DNA of 64,000 nt from Psychrobacter cibarius (GCF_016107535.1 NZ_JABASQ010000007.1:1-64000); one strand, 5' to 3'; shown: positions 8,551 through 18,527, counted from the first letter of the stretch. Numbers and translations are program-made. The notes: generated from the sequence alone by a model not told the origin.

Positions 8551-8973
8551 ATGAGCCAACACAAAAAAGCCTTTTATTATCGACCCAAAACCAATCAGCA
8601 TAACAGCCCAACGGTGCGTTGGACGTTTGTCATACTGGGCTGGCTATTTTTTGTATTAGGGATTATCGGCGTGTTACTGCCGGTCATGCCTACCGCGCCT
8701 TTTATATTACTAGCGGCAGGTTGCTGGGCACGTAGTTCGCGGCGCTTTCATTTCTGGTTGATTAATCATAAATACTTTGGGAAATTTGTCCGCGATTGGG
8801 AAAATAATCATGCGGTGCCACTCTATGCTAAGTGGTTAGCGACAATAATGATGACTATTTCAACAACGATGTTGTTTTTTAATATTCCCACCGATATGAT
8901 ATGGATGGCATGGCTGGTAGCCGTGGTCTGTACTGGGGTAGCGGTCTATTTGTTCCGTTTGCCAAATGCTTAA
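8551..8973 (+). CDS. DUF454 (YbaN-like) inner membrane protein
   Basis: 140 residues. After a basic N-terminus come a hydrophobic helix (WTFVILGWLFFVLGIIGVLLPVMP), the family motif PTAPFILLAAGCWARSSRRFHFWL, and two further helices. The motif LPVMPTAPF with the following Arg/Ser-rich loop is diagnostic of DUF454. The function of the family is unknown. I chose the ATG at 8551, because the frame upstream (from 8464) is repeat sequence also found elsewhere in the window. The MITE-like copy ends only 32 bases before this start. Confidence 0.8.
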   Translation: MSQHKKAFYYRPKTNQHNSPTVRWTFVILGWLFFVLGIIGVLLPVMPTAPFILLAAGCWARSSRRFHFWLINHKYFGKFVRDWENNHAVPLYAKWLATIMMTISTTMLFFNIPTDMIWMAWLVAVVCTGVAVYLFRLPNA

Positions 8974-9041
8974 AATACGTTGATTTTCAGGTCAAAAATC
9001 GTAAAAAATAGGCTTTAGTTACATGAAAGCTAAGATAAGAC

Positions 9042-9070
9042 TTGCGAAATCAGGATGTTCCCCCTATAAT
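9042..9070 (+). promoter_or_regulatory. Sigma-70 promoter of the cold-shock gene
   Basis: TTGCGA (9042-9047) and TATAAT (9065-9070) are separated by exactly 17 bases. Transcription from about 9077 would give a leader of some 140 nt, as usual for cold-inducible csp genes whose mRNA leader controls translation. Confidence 0.65.
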
Positions 9071-9217
9071 ACGTCCAAGCTTAAGAGCAGTTCTGCACCA
9101 AATCATTACCTCGTAGTATTAGTTATAATCCTTCGTTTTAATATTTATCGTTCAGTAGCTATTTGCAAGCGTTATCGGTCACTAGGCCATTAATAAATTT
9201 AAAAGTAGGATTATATT

Positions 9218-9427
9218 ATGTCAGACGTTCAAAAAGGTACAGTTAAGTGGTTCAACGAAGCTAAAGGCTTTGGTTTTATCGCTCCAGAAACTGGCGCAGA
9301 CGTTTTTGCTCATTACAGCGAAATCACTGGTTCAGGCTTCAAAACTTTAGCTGAAGGCCAAGAAGTTGAGTTCACTGTAACTCAAGGTCAAAAAGGCCCA
9401 CAAGCCCATAACATCGTTGCTATCTAA
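9218..9427 (+). CDS. CspA-family cold-shock protein
   Basis: 69 residues, a single OB-fold cold-shock domain. RNP1 is KGFGFIAP and RNP2 is DVFAHYSEI (VFAHY in place of VFVHF). It begins [11 protein letters not shown] as in CspA homologues. It acts as a single-stranded RNA/DNA chaperone in the cytoplasm. An AGGA ribosome site lies before the ATG, after a leader of about 140 nt, and a strong terminator follows. Which paralogue it is cannot be told. Confidence 0.95.
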   Translation: MSDVQKGTVKWFNEAKGFGFIAPETGADVFAHYSEITGSGFKTLAEGQEVEFTVTQGQKGPQAHNIVAI

Positions 9428-9457
9428 TTTGTCCTTATAGACACTTAGAGCAAGATG

Positions 9458-9491
9458 AAAAAAAAGCGAACCTTCGGGTTCGTTTTTTTTC
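9458..9491 (+). terminator. Rho-independent terminator of csp gene
   Basis: An A run and GCGAACC pair with GGTTCG and a long T run, around a UUCG tetraloop. Confidence 0.93.
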
Positions 9492-9607
9492 GTCTAAAAT
9501 TTGGTGTAGATTACTTATAAAAAAGCCTACTTACTATGTTAATAGTCGTAGGCTTTGTGGATTCTGCATAAACTTATAGTGGACAAGCTATCATAGGAAT
9601 GAGCGTC

Positions 9608-10690
9608 TTATAAAAAACTGATACCAATATTAATCAATCCACCGCCAACGATCAGCCAAGCAAACATAATCGCCCCCAAAATAAGGGGTTTAACGCCAGC
9701 TTGTTTAATAGCGCCCAAATGCGTGGTTAGACCAAGTGCAAACATCGCCATGGTGAGCAGCACATCGTCTAGCATCACCATACTACGCTCAAAGCTTGCG
9801 GTCATCGGCACCCAAGTGTGCAGTAAGACGATGGCAATGAATATGAAGGCAAACCAAGGGACTTTGACTTGTTGAACGCGATTCATAAACGATGGTTTTT
9901 TGCCATTGTCGCTGTTACCTTTGGTTAAGGCAAACGATAAAATAAGTAAAAAAGGGGCAAGCATCATGACGCGTATCATCTTGGTGACAACCGCTGTGTC
10001 ACCCACTTCGGGACTGACTGCGTTACCAGCGACGACGACTTGCGCCACTTCATGAATGGTGGAACCCGTATAAATCCCGTACTGCTGAGCATTCAACCAA
10101 GGTTGCAACCAACCAAGATGGTATAAAAACGGATAGAGCAACATCGCAACCGTACCAAAGACCACCACTGTCGCCACGGCAATAGTGACTTTGTGCGCTT
10201 CTGCTTTGACCACAGGCTCGGCGGCAATCACCGCGGCGGCACCGCAAATGCTTGCGCCTGACCCAATCAATAGCGTCGTTTGTTTATCGACTTTTAACCA
10301 TCGGGTACCTATCCAATAGGTGAGTAAAAAGGTCGATGTCAATACCAAAGCGTCGCTCATCACCGCAGACAGTCCGACACTTGATACTTGTGTTAGGGTC
10401 AGCTTAAAGCCATAAAACATGATGGCGAGGCGCAATATTTGACCTTTGGCAAATGCCACGCCGACACTTAAGCGCTCAGCAAGGTTAGGATAGACCGTAT
10501 TGCCCAATACCATACCAATGAGAATGGCTAAAGTGAGAGAAGACAAACCAACGATACGTCCATTTGTCCATGTGTTTACACTAGTATTGAGCCACAAACA
10601 AAATAAGCTGCCAATCAGCACGACGATGAGCCCTGCTAAATGGCGGCTGCGCGGGAAATAGTTATTTACTGATTGGGTCAAGGCGTACAT
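9608..10690 (-). CDS. YeiH/UPF0324 family putative sulfate (or anion) exporter
   Basis: 360 residues with about ten membrane helices. Family signatures include AILIGMVLGNTVYP, RLAIMFYGFKLTLTQV, the SGASICGAAAVIAAEPVVKA segment and GSTIHEVAQVVVAGNAV. The family was annotated as conserved hypothetical protein 698; YeiH is thought to export sulfate or sulfite-related anions, and the substrate here is not proven. The start is an ATG with an AGGA ribosome site. It is divergent from a LysR-type gene, the same pairing as yeiE-yeiH in enterobacteria, so control by that regulator is likely. Confidence 0.88.
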   Translation of the reverse strand: MYALTQSVNNYFPRSRHLAGLIVVLIGSLFCLWLNTSVNTWTNGRIVGLSSLTLAILIGMVLGNTVYPNLAERLSVGVAFAKGQILRLAIMFYGFKLTLTQVSSVGLSAVMSDALVLTSTFLLTYWIGTRWLKVDKQTTLLIGSGASICGAAAVIAAEPVVKAEAHKVTIAVATVVVFGTVAMLLYPFLYHLGWLQPWLNAQQYGIYTGSTIHEVAQVVVAGNAVSPEVGDTAVVTKMIRVMMLAPFLLILSFALTKGNSDNGKKPSFMNRVQQVKVPWFAFIFIAIVLLHTWVPMTASFERSMVMLDDVLLTMAMFALGLTTHLGAIKQAGVKPLILGAIMFAWLIVGGGLINIGISFL

Positions 10691-10930
10691 GACTGACTGT
10701 CCTATTATGTATTATGTATTATCTATAATCGAAATAAGCATAAGCTTATGAATAGACATTATAAGGCAGACCAATCTATAATAAAAACAGATTAATTAGA
10801 TAAAAGCTATCGATTTTTTAGGTTAATAAAAGTCTTTGGGCTAAAAAGATGGTTTTTTAGATCATGGAGGATTTTAAAAATAATAGGTGGTTTTTAGGTT
10901 GTATCAATAAGATAGGGTGTCAGAGAAATT

Positions 10931-11866
10931 ATGAAGAAAGCCATGCAGGTATTACCAAAGATTACTCTCAAGCAATTATCAGTGTTTGTCAGTATTTATC
11001 AAACGGGTAGTACCAGCCGTGCCAGTGAAGCGCTGCATTTATCGCAGTCGGCGGTCAGTAGTGCGCTGACAGAATTAGAAGCAAGGCTGCAAATGCCACT
11101 GTTTGAGCGCGTCGGACGTAGGCTCAATCAGCACCCCAACGCCCATCCTATTTATATACAGGCGCAAGCTATCTTGGGGCAGGCCTTAACTCTAGAGCAT
11201 TATCATAAGCATCAAGCAGGGCAGATTCATATCGGTGCCAGTACCACGATTGGAAATTATGTGCTGCCGCCGCTGCTTGCCAAGCTATATGCGACGCTAC
11301 CCGATGCCCATATCGATATGTATATCGCCAATACTCAAGAAGTGGTCAGCGAAGTTGAACAATTGAATATTGATATTGCGCTGGTAGAGGGTATGCCACG
11401 CCCCACAGATATGAAAGTCATTGAGCAGCGTGCGTGGCGGACAGATACCTTGATGATCTTCACCAAGCGTGATAGCAAATGGTTGACAGACATGGCAGCG
11501 TATAACGATGCGGATAATTGCTACGAGCTTAGCATTGCACAACTGGCAAAGCTGCCGCTATTGGTACGAGAGGCAGGGTCAGGTACACGGCAAATTATTG
11601 ACGAGCAGCTGCTAAAGCATTTGCCTGATGCGGAAATTGTGATGGCGATTCAGCAGTCGGAAGCTATTAAGCATATGGTGAATGCAGATATTGGTCTTGG
11701 CTGTTTATCACAGCATGTCATTCAGGCAGAGCTGACAGCAGGAGCGCTGGTACAGGTGAAAGTCGCGGACATCGATTTGTCACGAACTTGGTGGCTAGTG
11801 TGGCATAAAGCCCGCCATCAAAGCCCGATTTGGCAAAGCTTTATTGATATTTTGACAGAAGATTAA
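10931..11866 (+). CDS. LysR-family transcriptional regulator (YeiE-like)
   Basis: 311 residues. The N-terminal winged helix-turn-helix is at about 13-72 (LKQLSVFVSIYQTGSTSRASEALHLSQSAVS and beyond). A substrate-binding domain follows from about residue 95, with the loop REAGSGTRQIIDEQL typical of the CysB/YeiE group. It is divergent from the YeiH-type exporter across 240 bases that should hold the operator. YeiE responds to sulfite in enterobacteria; that effector is only an analogy here. An alternative start lies at the ATG 12 bases downstream. Confidence 0.9.
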   Translation: MKKAMQVLPKITLKQLSVFVSIYQTGSTSRASEALHLSQSAVSSALTELEARLQMPLFERVGRRLNQHPNAHPIYIQAQAILGQALTLEHYHKHQAGQIHIGASTTIGNYVLPPLLAKLYATLPDAHIDMYIANTQEVVSEVEQLNIDIALVEGMPRPTDMKVIEQRAWRTDTLMIFTKRDSKWLTDMAAYNDADNCYELSIAQLAKLPLLVREAGSGTRQIIDEQLLKHLPDAEIVMAIQQSEAIKHMVNADIGLGCLSQHVIQAELTAGALVQVKVADIDLSRTWWLVWHKARHQSPIWQSFIDILTED

Positions 11867-11922
11867 TTTTAGTAGTAAATATAGAGGTATTAGCGAGAAT
11901 CTCTACTATTTTAATTAGTAAT

Positions 11923-11957
11923 AAAAAAGCGCAATGTCAGACAATGCGCTTTTTTTA
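11923..11957. terminator. Bidirectional terminator between LysR and UspA genes
   Basis: The stem AAAAAAGCGCA / TGCGCTTTTTT has A and T runs on both sides, so it can serve both convergent genes. Confidence 0.85.
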
Positions 11958-12014
11958 ATGAGCTTTTTTAATAGTTTTAACTAACTTGAAAACAACGTTA
12001 AGTCTTTTCTTAAA

Positions 12015-12476
12015 CTACTTATTCACAGGCTTATCCAATCTCACGACTAAGCTGTCGCATGGGACGTTAGGCAAGATATTATCTGCCGTCGCGCCACTGA
12101 GCCAAGCAGCGATACCATGGCGTTCATGACGACCGATGACCAGCAAATCAACGTCATGCTTGTGACAATAGTTGACGATACCTTCACTGTTAGAGATGGC
12201 AGTGGTCACTTCAGAATTCACCGCATGTAAGTCGTTACGGTCCAAAAACTGTGCCAATTTAGCGCGCGCTTCTTGACAGCGTTCATCGTCAATCTCATCG
12301 TATAAGCTGGAAGCTGGCACCAGCTCATAGCCAAAGCCAACCATGGTATCTTTGACGATATGCAATACCGATAACTTGGCGTTAGGACGATTCTCGACGA
12401 TACGTTTGGCCTTTTGGGCGACCACATCAGCATCGGACATTAAGTCGGTGACCAATAAAATATGTTCGTAACTCAT
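12015..12476 (-). CDS. Universal stress protein, UspA family
   Basis: 153 residues forming one Usp domain. It opens YEHILLVTDLM and ends with the nucleotide-binding pattern G-x2-...-G-x9-G-(S/T): VIGRHERHGIAAWLSGATADNIL, then DSLVVRL. Such proteins are cytoplasmic, usually dimeric, and induced by growth arrest. A clear AAGGAG ribosome site supports the start. It is monocistronic. Confidence 0.92.
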   Translation of the reverse strand: MSYEHILLVTDLMSDADVVAQKAKRIVENRPNAKLSVLHIVKDTMVGFGYELVPASSLYDEIDDERCQEARAKLAQFLDRNDLHAVNSEVTTAISNSEGIVNYCHKHDVDLLVIGRHERHGIAAWLSGATADNILPNVPCDSLVVRLDKPVNK

Positions 12477-12913
12477 GAGCGGCTCCTTGTGACAGATGAT
12501 TTTAACTATAGCACTACTGATGGCTGCTGTTAAGTAAGCTTTGAGTTCGCTTTGTGAAAATCCGACATTCTGCCATATTAGTCATCTTTATTACTACAGT
12601 ATCTTGACTTATGAAGGTGCGAACCCCATCTAATTCCGTTAGGCAAATTCTTTTTAATTTATACCGGCGCATAGCTGTCATTTAAAATGATGCACGGGTA
12701 CATGCCATTAAATTTGAATATTACTCATAGGTTAATCACAATAATACTCACAATATTTTTATATAAATATCATATAAAAAACACCCTACGATAAGTACTA
12801 AATACACTATTTATCTATTGTTTACTCCGATTTTATTTTATCGCCACTGGCTATATTTAGTCATTAATCGCATATTATTCTAAATAAAATTAGAGCAATC
12901 CATAAGGAAAATT
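12477..12913. other. Divergent intergenic region, UspA gene / M16C peptidase gene
   Basis: 437 bases without a credible coding frame, AT-rich in its second half (12720-12900). It should hold both promoters; no specific operator or structured RNA is recognised. Confidence 0.5.
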
Positions 12914-15900
12914 ATGACCAACACGTTATCTACTACTGATCTAACTTTGCATCCTGCCTTTGAGCTGATTGAGCACCGCCATATCGATGCATTATCGATG
13001 GACGTATTGATAAGCCAACACGTCAAAACAGGCGCGATGCATTACCATTTGGCACATCCGAGTGACGAAAGTGCCTTTTTGGTGGGCTTTCGAACTCAGC
13101 CAATGGATTCAAAAGGTGAGGCGCATATTTTAGAGCACGTGGCTTTATGTGGCTCTGAGAAGTTCCCCGTTCGTGACCCGTTTTTCTCCATGATTAAACG
13201 CTCATTAAACACGTTTATGAATGCGATGACCGCTGCCGATTGGACAGCGTATCCGTATGCGACGCAAAATAAAAATGACTATTTTAATTTGCTAGCCGTT
13301 TATCTGGATGCGTCGTTTTTTCCGAATATTCATCCGCTGGATTTTGCCCAAGAAGGCATTCGTGTAGAGTTAGACGAAAATGACAAGCCGCAATTTAAAG
13401 GTATCGTTTTTAATGAAATGAAAGGCGCAATGAGTGGTGAGATTGACCAGTTGTATCATACGGTCGCCCATCATCTGTTCCCAACGACGACGTACCACTA
13501 TAATTCGGGCGGCGATCCTGCCGATATTCCTGACTTGACCCATACTGAGCTGGTTGAATTTCATCAGAGCCATTATCATCCGTCAAACAGCGTGATTATG
13601 AGCTTTGGTAATATTCCAGTCGCTGAAACCCAAGCCAAAATCCATGAAGATGCCTTAATTCAGTTTGAAGCGGGCAAAAAGCACGTATCGCGTCCTGAAA
13701 AACGCCTGTCTGCACCGATTAGCGCGGTTGACACTTATACCGCTGACGAAGCTGGTCCTGACCAAACCCATCACGTGATTGCATGGTTATTACCATCGAT
13801 TACTGATCCCAAGCAGCGTTTGGCACTGCGTCTATTAGAAGGCGTGTTGGTTGAGCATGCTGGTTCGCCGCTGCGTGCGTATCTAGATAGCCATCCACTC
13901 GGTAAAGCTCCAAGTCCGCTACTAGGGCTGGATGACAGTCATTATGAGATGGTTTTTTATACGGGTCTGCGCGGTTCAAACCCTGAACATGCCGAAGCGG
14001 TAGAGCAAGGCATTATTGATTTGCTTAAAGAGGTTGCGAGCAAACCGATTGATGATGAAACGATTGAGACGATTCTGCATCAAATCGAGATTGATCAGCG
14101 TCATATCGGCGGCGATAGCATGCCGTATGGTCTGAATCTGATGCTAGAAGGCTTTAGCACTGCTATTCATGACGGTAATCCTATCGATGTATGGGAAGTC
14201 GACGAGCATTTGCAATGGCTGCGTGAACAAGTAAAAGATGCGCAATGGTTACCGAATTTAATCAAGCAGCATTTGCTTGATAATCAGCACCGTGTCCGTG
14301 TCACTCTGACGCCTGATAGTGAAAAAACCGCCCGTTTGGCAGCAGCTGAGCAGGCTCGTCTTGATACCATCGAAATGGATTTGACCGCTGATGATAAAGC
14401 TATCTTAAAACAACAAGCGTTAGATTTGACAGCGCGCCAAGCAGCGCCTGATGATTTAAGCTTATTACCAAAAGTGGGTTTAGAAGACGTACCGACTGAT
14501 ATTAGCTTTAAGCAAGGCACGCAAAAGCAGATTAATTTAAGTGGCAAAGACAGCACCTTATTTGAATATGAAGCAGGCACTAATGGCTTATATTATTATC
14601 AAATAATTGTACCGTTGACTGATGCGATTGGTAGTGAGGATACAAACGAGCTACCCGTTAATGAAGTCATTAATCATCCGCTGTTGCCTATCTATTTAAG
14701 CTTATTGTCAGAGCTAGGTACAGATTCTCTAAGTGCCCATGAAATGCAGGCCAAACAAGCGGCGCATTCATCAGGGGTGACTGCTAGAATTAGCCAACGT
14801 ACCAATGTCGATGATAGCCAAGCGATTAGCAGCTACTTTGTGGTGGCAACGCGCGCGCTGAATCGTAAACCTGAAGCGATTGATTTGCTCAAAGAAGTCA
14901 TGGAACACAGTATCTTTAGTGAGCATGATCGTATCAAAGAGATTTTGCAGCAGCGTCAAGCAGGCTGGCAGTCAAACCTTGCCGGTTCTGGACATTCTTA
15001 TGCCATGCAAACCGCCAGCCGTGGTATGAGTCGTCAAGCGCAATTAGAGTACGTGCGCAGTGGTCTGCCAGCATTGAACGCGCTAAAAGATTTCTTAACC
15101 CATGCCAGTAGCGATGATGCACAGTGGGATAAATTAGCAACCAGTTTGATGGACTTACATCAGCGTTTGATCAGCTTGCCTAAACACGCAGTCATTATTT
15201 GCGAAGCGGAGCAAACTGAACGCTTAAGCAATTTAATCGTTGATAGCTGGAAAGACAGTCAAGCGCCAAAAATTGCAGCGCAGTTAAAAAATTCTGATGC
15301 GAGCATCGACGCCAATATCCCAAGCGAGTTTGCCGAATTGCAACTTGATGCGGCGTTAAATGGTGAGAAAGACGCGGTCGAAGCGCTAGAAAGTGATGTG
15401 GCGCTCGATGTTGAAGACTTGGCGTGGCTAGTGCCGACCAACGTCTATCATAATGCCAGCGCTTATACCGTGCCAGCGGCTGATCATCCTGATACGGCAG
15501 CCTTAATGGTATTGGCACCTTATCTACGCAATGGTTATCTGCATAGCGCTATTCGTGAGCGCGGCGGTGCTTATGGCGGCGGTGCGGGCTACGATGCCAA
15601 TGCCTGTGCCTTTAAGTTCTTTAGCTACCGTGACCCGCAGTGTGCTGAAACTTTTGCCCATTTTGATGCCAGTATCGAGTGGCTATTGAATGAGCCACAA
15701 ACCGATGAGCAATTAGAAGAAGCCATTTTAGGAATCATCTCAGGAATGGATAAGCCCGGTTCTCCAGCAGGGGAGGCGGTTAAAGCCTGCTTTGCAGATT
15801 TGCATCATCGCGGTGTAGAGTGGCAGCGTAAAATGCGTGCCTCAATACTGGCCGTGACCGTGGCTGACTTGCAGCGAGTTGCTAAGCAATACCTGCAAGG

Positions 15901-15991
15901 TCAAAAGCATGTACGTGCAGTACTTGCGCCTTATGATAAAGAAGCAGCAGTACAAGAGTTAGGCTTTAACGTTTGTAAAATTAAGAGCTAG
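12914..15991 (+). CDS. M16C-family zinc metallopeptidase (presequence-protease/PreP-like)
   Basis: 1025 residues, the usual length for the M16C group, which degrades peptides in a closed chamber made of two halves. The inverted zinc motif HILEH lies near residue 71, followed by CGSEKFPVRDPFF and SLNTFMNAMTAADWTAYP, both diagnostic of PreP. FNEMKGAMSGEID holds the later active-site region. The C-terminal half has RERGGAYGGGAGYDANACAFKFFSYRDP, the Arg/Tyr segment that binds substrate. There is no signal peptide, so it is probably cytoplasmic. The ATG follows an AAGGA site, and a strong terminator ends the unit. Confidence 0.93.
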   Translation: MTNTLSTTDLTLHPAFELIEHRHIDALSMDVLISQHVKTGAMHYHLAHPSDESAFLVGFRTQPMDSKGEAHILEHVALCGSEKFPVRDPFFSMIKRSLNTFMNAMTAADWTAYPYATQNKNDYFNLLAVYLDASFFPNIHPLDFAQEGIRVELDENDKPQFKGIVFNEMKGAMSGEIDQLYHTVAHHLFPTTTYHYNSGGDPADIPDLTHTELVEFHQSHYHPSNSVIMSFGNIPVAETQAKIHEDALIQFEAGKKHVSRPEKRLSAPISAVDTYTADEAGPDQTHHVIAWLLPSITDPKQRLALRLLEGVLVEHAGSPLRAYLDSHPLGKAPSPLLGLDDSHYEMVFYTGLRGSNPEHAEAVEQGIIDLLKEVASKPIDDETIETILHQIEIDQRHIGGDSMPYGLNLMLEGFSTAIHDGNPIDVWEVDEHLQWLREQVKDAQWLPNLIKQHLLDNQHRVRVTLTPDSEKTARLAAAEQARLDTIEMDLTADDKAILKQQALDLTARQAAPDDLSLLPKVGLEDVPTDISFKQGTQKQINLSGKDSTLFEYEAGTNGLYYYQIIVPLTDAIGSEDTNELPVNEVINHPLLPIYLSLLSELGTDSLSAHEMQAKQAAHSSGVTARISQRTNVDDSQAISSYFVVATRALNRKPEAIDLLKEVMEHSIFSEHDRIKEILQQRQAGWQSNLAGSGHSYAMQTASRGMSRQAQLEYVRSGLPALNALKDFLTHASSDDAQWDKLATSLMDLHQRLISLPKHAVIICEAEQTERLSNLIVDSWKDSQAPKIAAQLKNSDASIDANIPSEFAELQLDAALNGEKDAVEALESDVALDVEDLAWLVPTNVYHNASAYTVPAADHPDTAALMVLAPYLRNGYLHSAIRERGGAYGGGAGYDANACAFKFFSYRDPQCAETFAHFDASIEWLLNEPQTDEQLEEAILGIISGMDKPGSPAGEAVKACFADLHHRGVEWQRKMRASILAVTVADLQRVAKQYLQGQKHVRAVLAPYDKEAAVQELGFNVCKIKS

Positions 15992-16022
15992 TTCACTTAA
16001 AGTCTATTGACTTAATTGCTAT

Positions 16023-16067
16023 AAAAAACCGCCGCTTTCAGTATTTATATTGAAAGCGGCGGTTTTT
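16023..16067. terminator. Strong bidirectional terminator
   Basis: A GC-rich stem of more than 15 bp (AAAACCGCCGCTTTCA with its complement TGAAAGCGGCGGTTTT), A run before and T run after. It lies between the convergent M16C and serine-hydrolase genes. Confidence 0.93.
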
Positions 16068-16121
16068 ATTTTGGGCGAGTCTTTTAAAGCGCTATTTCTT
16101 AGAGACTGGTTTTTTAAAGTC

Positions 16122-17450
16122 TTACTTTTTGATTAAGTAATTGGCGACTGCTTTATAGGCAGGTAAAGAAGTTGGGTCGATTTTACCGTTACTAGCATCC
16201 GGATATGACGCAAAACGAACGATGACCATATCGGCTGCTGGATCCACATAGACAGTTTGACCGTGGACGCCGCGTGCCGCATAGATGGGCGTGGGGTTAT
16301 TAAATAACCACCACATGCTTGTGTAGCTACCGTTAGTCAGCTGCTTATAATCGGCTTTCGCAAAAGCTTCTTTATCGCCACCCGCTTCGATATTATCAAC
16401 GACCGCAGCTGGGAATAAGCGCTCACCATTAATCTCGCCTTTATTGAGCATCAAGCTACCAATGCGTGCCATATCATGCAAACCTGCACTAAGACCGCCG
16501 CCAGCAAACGGCGTACCTTTAGCATCGACCGTCATATAGGCGCTTTGTTCAGCGCCGATTTTTTGCCAGATGCGTTCCGAGAGTAATTCATTCACCGCTT
16601 TACCAGTCGTACGCGAAATAATCCAACCTAGCGCGTCGCTATTAATGGTTCGATAGTTGAACGCTTCCCCATGTTCGCCGTTCTTCTTAACTGTTTGCAG
16701 GTACTCAAAGTAACCATTGGGTCCTTTATAGTCTTTCGGTTTTGGTAGTGGGCTTGCCGCTTCTGAATACTTCCAGATATCGGCATTAGGATCGGCATAG
16801 TCTTCGCTATAATCGAGCGCTGTGGTCATGTCCATGACTTGGCGTACGGTTGCATCACCAAAGCCACTGTTTTTGAGCTCTGGAATGATAGACGCCACCA
16901 AAGCTTTATCGTCAAGCTTACCTTCGGTCACGAGGATTTCTGCTAACAGCCCAGTCATTGATTTGGTCATCGACATCGCCGCATGATTGCCCAGCTCATT
17001 GAGGCAGCCGTTTTGGCGCTCGTATACCACCTTGCCATGATGCATGACCATAATGCCGTCAGTATAATTGGCATCCAGTGATTGCTTCCAAGTCATCGGG
17101 CGCTTACTGTTAGTAGGCATAAAGGTGATGGCATCGATGTTTTTATCTAACGCATAGCTGAGCTTGGAAGGCGCACCGATACCGCGACTGACGTCAGTGG
17201 TGGGCATCAATTCACGGATATGACAGACCGTCCAGCGCAGCTTGGGAAAACTAAAAAAATTAGAGGAGGGTTGAGTAATCAGTTTATCAGCAGGCGGCGG
17301 AAAACCTTGCATCTAGCCAAGCGTTTGTGGGTCGGATTGTTTGGCGGTTAACCGTGCATCTTCCGCATGGCTGGTGATACTTATACTGGTTAGGGTCATG
17401 GCGATGGTCAGCGGTAGTAGCGGTAAAGAGCGTTGCAATAAAGTCAGCAT
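16122..17450 (-). pseudogene. Exported serine hydrolase (class C beta-lactamase fold) interrupted by an in-frame TAG after the signal peptide
   Basis: An ATG at 17450 with a GAGAG ribosome site opens a typical signal peptide: basic start, a Leu-rich core, and Ser-His-Ala before the likely cleavage. After 45 codons the frame meets TAG at 17313-17315, then continues at once in the same frame as MQGFPPPADK for 396 codons to 16122. The long part is a beta-lactamase/6-aminohexanoate-dimer-hydrolase-like enzyme: S-M-T-K (Ser114 to Lys117 of that part) is the SxxK nucleophile motif, YRTINSD the YxN-like motif, and VHGQTVYVDP takes the place of KTG. One base change (TGG to TAG, Trp to stop) would explain the break. 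Translation from the internal ATG would give a cytoplasmic, unexported protein. It could also be a sequencing error or rare readthrough. Confidence 0.75.
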
Positions 17451-17493
17451 AATACTCTCGCAAGTCGGCTTAAACGATTAACTTCAGACAATA

Positions 17494-17552
17494 AAAAACC
17501 ATTGATAAGTGGCTATATTCAAAACTTAGCATAAGACTTATCAATGGTTTTT
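17494..17552 (-). terminator. Terminator-like long inverted repeat downstream of the Nudix gene
   Basis: Arms 17494-17510 and 17536-17552 are perfectly complementary over 17 bp, with A and T ends. It lies about 75 bases after the Nudix stop and just upstream of the serine-hydrolase start. The 25-base loop is long for a terminator. Confidence 0.65.
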
Positions 17553-17626
17553 ACCAACCACTTTTGTAAAGCAGTTGATTTTTTATAAGGTTATTTTTTA
17601 TAACTCTATTCTTTATATGCTTAGGG

Positions 17627-18190
17627 CTAGTAGCGCTTGATCGCTTGGTCTTTACCGATGATATCTTGATGAATAGGGAAGTTTTCATGGTTATCGTATT
17701 GCTTGCGGTCAGCAAAGTAGCTTTTTAGGGTACGACGTACCGCTTCAAAGGCAAGTTTGTCCCATGGAATGTCTTCTTCGGTAAATAACGCACAATCGAG
17801 GCTTTCAGAGCCGATGCCATAAGCACCGTCTTTTAGCTCAGTGATATAGATACTATAGATTTGCCCGATATCAGGAATATCATATAAGCAATATAAATGC
17901 GGATTGATGACGACCGCTTCTGCTTCTTCAAAGCTTTCACGAGCGGCCCCTTCTGCCATGGTTTCGCCATTTTCCATAAAGCCAGCTGGCAGTGTCCATA
18001 AGCCATACTGTGGCTCGATCGCGCGGCGACATAGCAGTACCCGATGCTTATGCACAACGAGTGATCCACAAATCACTTTTGGATTTTCATAGTGAATATA
18101 GTGGCAATTGGGGCATACCAAGCGTGGGATATTATCCGTGGCTGGTATTTTGCGTTCCGCTTCATGACCGCATTGTAAACAATAGCGCAT
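17627..18190 (-). CDS. Nudix hydrolase with N-terminal zinc ribbon
   Basis: 187 residues. The N-terminus has CLQCG and CPNCHYIHYENPK, a four-Cys zinc ribbon. The Nudix box GFMENGETMAEGAARESFEEAEA follows around residues 70-92 and fits G-x5-E-x7-RE-x2-EE. Proteins with this layout hydrolyse ADP-ribose, FAD or NADH-like dinucleotides; the substrate here is not known. It is related to, but shorter than, NudC. It is cytoplasmic and monocistronic. Confidence 0.9.
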   Translation of the reverse strand: MRYCLQCGHEAERKIPATDNIPRLVCPNCHYIHYENPKVICGSLVVHKHRVLLCRRAIEPQYGLWTLPAGFMENGETMAEGAARESFEEAEAVVINPHLYCLYDIPDIGQIYSIYITELKDGAYGIGSESLDCALFTEEDIPWDKLAFEAVRRTLKSYFADRKQYDNHENFPIHQDIIGKDQAIKRY

Positions 18191-18527
18191 ATCAACTGCC
18201 TTATTTAATGATAAATATATATGATAAATAGAAATGAGAAAAAGGATTGTCGTTCTTTGAAGAATTATGATTCTTATTTTATAAAATAGTATGACTTTAG
18301 CTTATCAGATGTTATGTGATCATAGCTGTTAATCCTAAGATAACACAAATTCTCATCATACTGGCAGTGATAATAACAAGCACACAGGTTTGCGCAACTG
18401 CTTACGGCTACGATTGCTATTAATGAATGCATCAGTAGGCAGAGCAGGACAGTCACATAAAGTATATGCAGTCACGATAAGATTGCGCTAGGCTAGACTC
18501 ACGCTAACTATTGAATGATAGCTTTAC
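18191..18527. other. Non-coding stretch
   Basis: AT-rich, no credible gene. It contains a 14-bp palindrome near 18277-18290 (TATTTTATAAAATA) and the promoter region of the Nudix gene. Confidence 0.4.

Noticed and set aside
16122-17312. Intact cytoplasmic hydrolase starting at the internal ATG
   Set aside because: The upstream in-frame signal peptide with ribosome site and the directly adjoining TAG make an interrupted exported protein more likely, though expression from the internal ATG is not excluded.
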